NCBI GenBank assembly: GCA_030039005.1
Contig: JASHQT010000303.1
Location: forward strand, 1 to 11,368
DNA length: 11,368 nt
Direction: 5' to 3'
Source of the DNA: Bryobacteraceae bacterium
GTDB taxonomy: Bacteria > Acidobacteriota > Terriglobia > Bryobacterales > Bryobacteraceae
This document shows positions 7,874-11,368 of the stretch, piece by piece. Numbering within the stretch: the first letter of the stretch is position 1; every line of letters starts with the position of its first letter. The notes beneath the pieces are model-generated. The model worked only from the letters and a program-made list of their open reading frames with translations. It was not told the origin of the DNA and ran no database searches. The translations under genes were made by a program, and so were the position numbers.

Positions 7874-7881
7874 AGTATACT
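7874..7881. promoter_or_regulatory. Palindromic AGTATACT: candidate shared -10 for divergent mutY and phoR
   Basis: The 8-base perfect palindrome AGTATACT reads TATACT (five of six of the -10 consensus) on both strands. It lies in the 41-base gap between the chosen starts of mutY (7853) and phoR (7895). Used rightward it predicts a start near 7888, seven bases before the phoR GTG. Used leftward it predicts a start near 7867, about 14 bases before the mutY ATG. Neither strand has a good -35 at 16-18 bases. Confidence 0.35.
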
Positions 7882-7894
7882 GTCACCAGATTCC

Positions 7895-9259
7895 GTGAGC
7901 GGGCGTATTATCCGGAGATTCCTGTGGAGCGGCTTCGCGTTGCTGGCCGCTTCTCTCCTCGTCATGGACCTCTACGTGGCGCGCCAGAACGCCGAGCTCT
8001 GGCGGCCGCTGGCGGGCGGAACCTGCGCGGTCCTGGTGCTGGCCGGAATCCTGGCCTTCGTGTTTACGCGCTCCTTCTCCCGGCGCGTCGCCCAAATCCG
8101 CGCCTACGCCGAGCGCTTGCTGGATCCTCCCGTGTTCGAGCAGCCGCTGCCCTCAGGCGACGACGATCTGGGACTGCTCGCCCGCTCACTCCAGCGCACA
8201 GCCCCCCGCATCCGCGAGCTGGTCGAGAGCCTGAAGCTGGAAGGTGCGCGTCGCGAAGCGATCCTGGCCAGCATGCTCGAAGGCGTGCTCGCCGTGGACA
8301 AGGATCTGCGCGTCACCTTTTGCAATTATTCGTTCGCACGCAACGTGAACGCGCGTTTTCCCGTGATCCCCGGCATCCCGCTGTTAGAGCTGGTTCGCGA
8401 TCCGGGATTGCGCGAGATCATGACCCGCGTCATCTCCACCGGCGAGCGCGTCGAACAGCGGCTCACGTTGCCCGGCGCCGGCAGCCGATCCTTTGAAGTT
8501 CTGGCCGGCCCCTTGGGAGCGCCCGCCGCTCGCGGCGCCTTGGCGATCCTGCACGACGTCACCGAACTGGAGCATCTGGAGCGCGTGCGGAAGGATTTCG
8601 TGGCCAACGTCTCGCACGAGCTGCGCACGCCGCTAGCCGCCATTCGCGGTTATGCGGAAACTCTTCTCGATGGCGCGCTCGAAGACCCCCGCAACAACCG
8701 CAAGTTCATCGAAATCATCCTGGCGCAAGCCACCCGCCTCACCAACATCGCCTCGGACCTGCTGTCGCTGTCGGAACTGGAATCCGGTCAAAGGGGCGTG
8801 CCGGCGCAGCCGGTTTCGGTCCGCTCGGCGCTGGAATCGGCGCTGCGCACCGTGGAGTCCGCCGCGCGCGTACAAGGTGTCCGGCTGATCTGCGAAAGGC
8901 TGGAAGATGCGCGAGTGGTGGGACACGAGCTGCGTCTGGAACAGGTGTTCGTCAACTTGTTGGATAATGCCGTGAAGTTTAACCGCCCCAACGGCGAAGT
9001 GCAGGTGGAGATGCGGTCCAACAACGGGAAAATCCGCATCCTCATCGGCGATACCGGCATCGGCATCCCTTCCGAGGATCTGCCCCGCATTTTCGAGCGC
9101 TTCTATCGCGCCGACAAAGCGCGGTCGCGCGCCATGGGCGGCACAGGCCTGGGGCTCTCCATCGTCAAACACGCCGTCGAACAAATGGGCGGCACAGTCC
9201 TGGTGCACAGCCGCTTGGGCGAGGGTTCCGAATTCACCATCGAACTTCCTGCCGCATAA
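7895..9259 (+). CDS. phoR: PhoR-type phosphate-regulon sensor histidine kinase
   Basis: This 454-residue membrane kinase would phosphorylate PhoB under phosphate limitation. Two helices (about 9-28 and 40-57) flank a loop of only about 11 residues, as in E. coli PhoR, which lacks a periplasmic sensor and reads phosphate through PstSCAB-PhoU. HAMP-like sequence (58-110) and a PAS region (about 115-225) follow. The HisKA box VSHELRTPL has phosphoacceptor His241, and AIRGYAETLLDGAL after it is PhoR-like. The ATPase domain shows NLLDNAVKF (Asn358), DTGIGIP, FERFYR and GGTGLGLSIV. The start is uncertain: the frame opens at GTG 7805 inside mutY, with TTG 7847 and GTG 7895 further in. GTG 7895 is preferred because it avoids overlap with mutY and directly precedes the first helix. 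The specific PhoR call rests partly on the adjacent porin and pstS; no phoB lies next to it. Confidence 0.85.
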   Translation: MSGRIIRRFLWSGFALLAASLLVMDLYVARQNAELWRPLAGGTCAVLVLAGILAFVFTRSFSRRVAQIRAYAERLLDPPVFEQPLPSGDDDLGLLARSLQRTAPRIRELVESLKLEGARREAILASMLEGVLAVDKDLRVTFCNYSFARNVNARFPVIPGIPLLELVRDPGLREIMTRVISTGERVEQRLTLPGAGSRSFEVLAGPLGAPAARGALAILHDVTELEHLERVRKDFVANVSHELRTPLAAIRGYAETLLDGALEDPRNNRKFIEIILAQATRLTNIASDLLSLSELESGQRGVPAQPVSVRSALESALRTVESAARVQGVRLICERLEDARVVGHELRLEQVFVNLLDNAVKFNRPNGEVQVEMRSNNGKIRILIGDTGIGIPSEDLPRIFERFYRADKARSRAMGGTGLGLSIVKHAVEQMGGTVLVHSRLGEGSEFTIELPAA

Positions 9260-9272
9260 GCTCTAAGAGCTT
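9258..9272 (+). repeat. Short inverted repeat at the phoR stop codon
   Basis: AAGCTC (9258-9263) and GAGCTT (9267-9272) are complementary, with a three-base loop, and overlap the phoR TAA. There is no T-run after it, so it is at best a weak transcription barrier between phoR and the porin promoter region. Confidence 0.25.
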
Positions 9273-9274
9273 CG

Positions 9275-9314
9275 TTGTAACTGGATATTAACCCATCCGT
9301 CATTTTTCGCTAAC
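9275..9314 (+). promoter_or_regulatory. Candidate tandem Pho box: four PhoB-like heptamers at 11-base period
   Basis: Four heptamers lie at exactly 11-base steps: TTGTAAC (9275-9281), TATTAAC (9286-9292), CCGTCAT (9297-9303) and CGCTAAC (9308-9314), each separated by four bases. All fit the pattern Y-N-N-T-M-A-Y. The third matches the E. coli half-site CTGTCAT in six of seven bases. The 7+4 spacing is that of known Pho boxes, where each PhoB monomer reads one heptamer and two make a box, so this would be two boxes side by side. The array stands in front of the porin and pstS genes and just after phoR. Binding by PhoB is an inference. Confidence 0.6.
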
Positions 9315-9324
9315 GCACCGTGGC

Positions 9325-9330
9325 TATCCT
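9325..9330 (+). promoter_or_regulatory. Candidate -10 box of the porin-pstS transcript
   Basis: TATCCT matches four of six -10 bases and begins 10 bases after the last PhoB-like heptamer. That is the spacing seen in PhoB-activated promoters, where the Pho box takes the place of the -35. Transcription would start near 9337 and leave a leader of about 70 bases before the porin ATG. Confidence 0.4.
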
Positions 9331-9406
9331 CCGATATGGCGGTGAGAACTTGCACCGCCTCGCTTTGGAAATCAATAACTGAAAAACCAATCAGGGATGG
9401 AGATGA

Positions 9407-11173
9407 ATGAAAGCTAAAACCCTAGGAAGTCTGACTCTCTGCTCAGCAATTTTGTTGGGCGGCGCGCTATACGCCCAAACATCGGCACCGGCGACGCAGA
9501 ACAGCACAGCCCCCGCCGCCGCCGAAAACAAGGACACCGACATTGCCACACTCAAGGCGCAATTGGCCGAGCAGCAGAAGGAAATCGACGCGCTGAAGTC
9601 CGCCATCACAGCGCAGCAAAAGTACTTCGATAGAACGTCGGGCTCCGCTTCGGCCAGCCCGCTTGCGCCCGGTTCCACTTCGGCTAGCAGCAGCACCAAC
9701 AACAATACGTTTGCTTTGCCGAACACGAAAGCGCTCGGAGATGTAGCCAGCACGACGCCGATCGTGCCTCCCATTGCGCCGGTCGCGGCGCCGGCTCTCA
9801 ACGGGCAAAAGACCACCACGGCTCCCAACCCTTGCGAAGGCGGTCCGGACGCCAACGCCGTCCCCGCGTACATCCGCTTGGGCAGCGTCTGTATCACCCC
9901 CATCGGATTTGTTGACGCGACGTTCGTGGGCCGGGACAGAAATGCCGCCTCGGGCATCGGAAGCAATTTCGGCAGCGTTCCTTACAACAACACGGTCAAC
10001 GGAAATCTCTCGGAAACCCGCTTTAGCATTCAGAACAGCAGGCTCGGGCTGCGCATCGATGGAGACTGGAAAGGAACTCACTTTATCGGTTACAACGAGT
10101 TCGACTTCCTGGGCACCAGCGGCGCAACCAACCTCAACACCACCAACGGCGCCGTTGTTCCCCGGCTGCGCCTGTACTGGGTAGATGCGAGACACGGCGG
10201 CTGGGAATTTCTGGCGGGACAAAGCTGGAGTATGCTGACGCCCAACCGCAGAGGGATCTCCCCGCTGCCCGGCGACCTCTTCTACTCGCAAGTCATGGAC
10301 GTGAACTATATGGCGGGCTTGACCTGGACGCGCCAACCGGGCTTCCGGGTGCTCTACCATTTCGGCGACGTAGCCACGTGGGGCTTGTCGGCTGAGGAAC
10401 CCGACCAGTACATCGGCGGTTCCAGCGGCGGTTCCACCATCGTCCTGCCCAGCGCCTTCACTGCTCTCGCAGACACGCAGCTCGACAACGGCACCTATAG
10501 TAATCCTTATGCCGGGCCGCAGTTGACGCCGGACTTCATTTCCAAGTTCGCCTTCGATCCGGTCTCCCGCTTCCACGCCGAGGTGGCAGGCATCGTGAGT
10601 ACTTTCAAAACGATTAATCCGAACGACCTGTCCAAGGGGCAAACTTTTTCCAAGGCGGGCGGCGGAGTCCTGGTCAGCATGAACGGCGAAATCTTCCCCG
10701 GCTTCCGCCTGATCACCACCAACTTCTGGAACGATGGCGATGGCCGCTACCTGTTCGGCCAAGCTCCGGATCTTGTGATTAACGCCAGCGGCAACATCAG
10801 CCTGCTTCATTCCGGCGGCACGGTAGATGGTTTTGAAGCCAGGATCGGCAGCAAGTTTCTTCTGTTTGCCTACTACGGCGGCATCTACATCGGCCGCGAT
10901 GTTGTGATTGACACCACCGCAAAAACACCTACGCTGGTCGGTTATGGCTACACGGGCTCCTCGAATAGCCAGAATCGCGCCATTGAAGAAGGAACCTTCG
11001 GCTTCAACCAGACCGTTTGGGCCGACCCGCGTTACGGTGCCATTAACCTGATCGGTCAATACGAGTACCTAACCAGGGAACCTTGGTACGTCACCAATCC
11101 CAGTTCGGCTCACGACAACACCGTCTATTTCGACATCCGGTATACTCTGCCTGGCAGCATGCCGGCTTTCTGA
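9407..11173 (+). CDS. Outer-membrane porin with N-terminal coiled coil, DcaP / porin O-P-like
   Basis: This 588-residue outer-membrane channel is placed to let phosphate or phosphorylated compounds into the periplasm. A signal peptide ends at YAQ (about residue 23). Residues 44-74 form a regular coiled coil (I46, L49, L53, I60, L63 and I67 at a/d positions), as in trimeric porins of the DcaP and porin O/P groups. A Ser/Thr/Pro/Ala linker (76-140) and a Cys143/Cys162 pair, possibly a disulfide, precede the barrel. The barrel from about 160 shows alternating strands such as SRLGLRIDGDW, PRLRLYWVDARHGGWEFLAGQSWS and GLTWTRQPGFRVLYH, and ends in Phe588 as expected for Bam-dependent insertion. The ATG at 9407 has GGAG four bases upstream (9399-9402). 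Pho-box-like repeats precede it and pstS follows after 51 bases. Selectivity for phosphate is inferred from position only. Confidence 0.8.
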   Translation: MKAKTLGSLTLCSAILLGGALYAQTSAPATQNSTAPAAAENKDTDIATLKAQLAEQQKEIDALKSAITAQQKYFDRTSGSASASPLAPGSTSASSSTNNNTFALPNTKALGDVASTTPIVPPIAPVAAPALNGQKTTTAPNPCEGGPDANAVPAYIRLGSVCITPIGFVDATFVGRDRNAASGIGSNFGSVPYNNTVNGNLSETRFSIQNSRLGLRIDGDWKGTHFIGYNEFDFLGTSGATNLNTTNGAVVPRLRLYWVDARHGGWEFLAGQSWSMLTPNRRGISPLPGDLFYSQVMDVNYMAGLTWTRQPGFRVLYHFGDVATWGLSAEEPDQYIGGSSGGSTIVLPSAFTALADTQLDNGTYSNPYAGPQLTPDFISKFAFDPVSRFHAEVAGIVSTFKTINPNDLSKGQTFSKAGGGVLVSMNGEIFPGFRLITTNFWNDGDGRYLFGQAPDLVINASGNISLLHSGGTVDGFEARIGSKFLLFAYYGGIYIGRDVVIDTTAKTPTLVGYGYTGSSNSQNRAIEEGTFGFNQTVWADPRYGAINLIGQYEYLTREPWYVTNPSSAHDNTVYFDIRYTLPGSMPAF

Positions 11174-11184
11174 GCGCGTCTACA

Positions 11185-11208
11185 GGAGGGGGGCGCAAGC
11201 CCTCCTCT
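11185..11208 (+). promoter_or_regulatory. Stable GNRA-capped intercistronic hairpin between porin and pstS
   Basis: Bases 11185-11194 pair with 11199-11208 to give a 10-base-pair stem containing two G-U pairs, closed by a C-G pair on a GCAA (GNRA) tetraloop. It begins 12 bases after the porin stop and ends just before the pstS Shine-Dalgarno (AAAGGAG, 11211-11217). No U-run follows, so it is not a classical terminator. It could protect the porin mRNA 3' end, cause partial termination, or tune pstS translation. The 3' arm CTCCT (11202-11206) can alternatively pair with AGGAG (11213-11217) of the pstS ribosome-binding site. Confidence 0.55.
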
Positions 11209-11224
11209 ATAAAGGAGTGATTTC

Positions 11225-11368
11225 GTGAAAAAACAGGTTCTCTGGATCCTTTCGATCGCGGCCGCCGGCGTAATGGCAGCCTCGGCAGCCGTCACCATCA
11301 ATGCGGCCGGCGCCACCTTCCCCGCCCCGATCTATCAGAAGTGGTTCGAGGAGTTTCGCAAGGCTCAC
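11225..11368 (+). CDS. pstS: Phosphate ABC transporter substrate-binding protein PstS (partial, 5' end)
   Basis: The first 48 codons of the periplasmic phosphate-binding protein are visible before the right edge. A signal peptide (KKQVLWILSIAAAGVMAASA) is followed by INAAGATFPAPIYQKWFEEF, in which GATFPAPIYQKW is the PstS-type start whose Thr and Phe help bind phosphate. There is no lipobox cysteine, so the protein is probably soluble in the periplasm rather than a lipoprotein. The start is GTG with AAAGGAG (11211-11217) seven bases upstream. It lies 51 bases after the porin stop and probably shares the porin's transcript; pstC, pstA, pstB and phoU would be expected to the right. Confidence 0.93.
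   Translation, partial: MKKQVLWILSIAAAGVMAASAAVTINAAGATFPAPIYQKWFEEFRKAH

Noticed and set aside
7880..7886. CTGTCAC, a perfect-looking PhoB half-site in front of phoR
   Set aside because: The heptamers 11 bases to either side (GAACGAG and TTCCGTG) do not fit the pattern, so a single 7-base match is likely chance.
9467..11059. A 530-codon open frame on the minus strand, antisense to the porin
   Set aside because: It lacks any recognisable motif, while the plus frame has a signal peptide, coiled coil, barrel strands and terminal Phe. Long antisense frames are common in GC-rich coding DNA.

Overview
The window is GC-rich bacterial chromosome carrying eight complete protein genes and one cut at each edge. 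The best taxonomic clue is the gene at 5306-6703. It ends in the duplicated Ig-like C-terminal domain known as TIGR03437, which is strongly expanded in Acidobacteriota of the Solibacter/Bryobacter type. Export signals, an outer-membrane porin with a terminal Phe and a PstS start fit a diderm. I therefore infer an acidobacterium, probably Bryobacterales/Solibacterales. No rRNA, tRNA, CRISPR array, transposase or phage gene was seen, and no gene-free stretch exceeds 150 bases.

Left part (1-3633). A cut-off gene for a small secreted protein, possibly a c-type cytochrome, runs leftward. It diverges over a 44-base gap from a periplasmic sorbosone/glucose-dehydrogenase-like beta-propeller gene (139-1398). 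Next is a cytoplasmic GH13 (alpha-amylase superfamily) enzyme (1534-3633) with a perfect Shine-Dalgarno. Its catalytic triad is intact, but conserved regions I and II are atypical.

Middle part (3642-7853), all on the minus strand. The uppS-cdsA pair (undecaprenyl diphosphate synthase and CDP-diglyceride synthase) overlaps by an ATGA and converges on the GH13 gene with 8 bases between stops. Upstream of it lies a secreted protein with a CxxCH motif and the TIGR03437 domain, then mutY (adenine DNA glycosylase).

Right part (7895-11368), plus strand: a phosphate-starvation locus. A PhoR-type sensor kinase diverges from mutY around a palindromic TATA element. An outer-membrane porin follows, then pstS, the periplasmic phosphate-binding protein, which runs off the edge. 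In front of the porin are four PhoB-like heptamers at an exact 11-base period, followed 10 bases later by a -10-like hexamer. The porin and pstS are separated by 51 bases holding a very stable GNRA hairpin. Its 3' arm could instead pair with the pstS ribosome-binding site. The inferred logic is that PhoR senses phosphate through the Pst system and PhoB (not in the window) drives porin plus pst, so outer-membrane entry and periplasmic capture are induced together.

I found no wholly new system. The points most worth a second look are the Pho-box array, the porin/pstS intercistronic RNA structure, the altered GH13 active-site motifs and the heme-motif/TIGR03437 protein.
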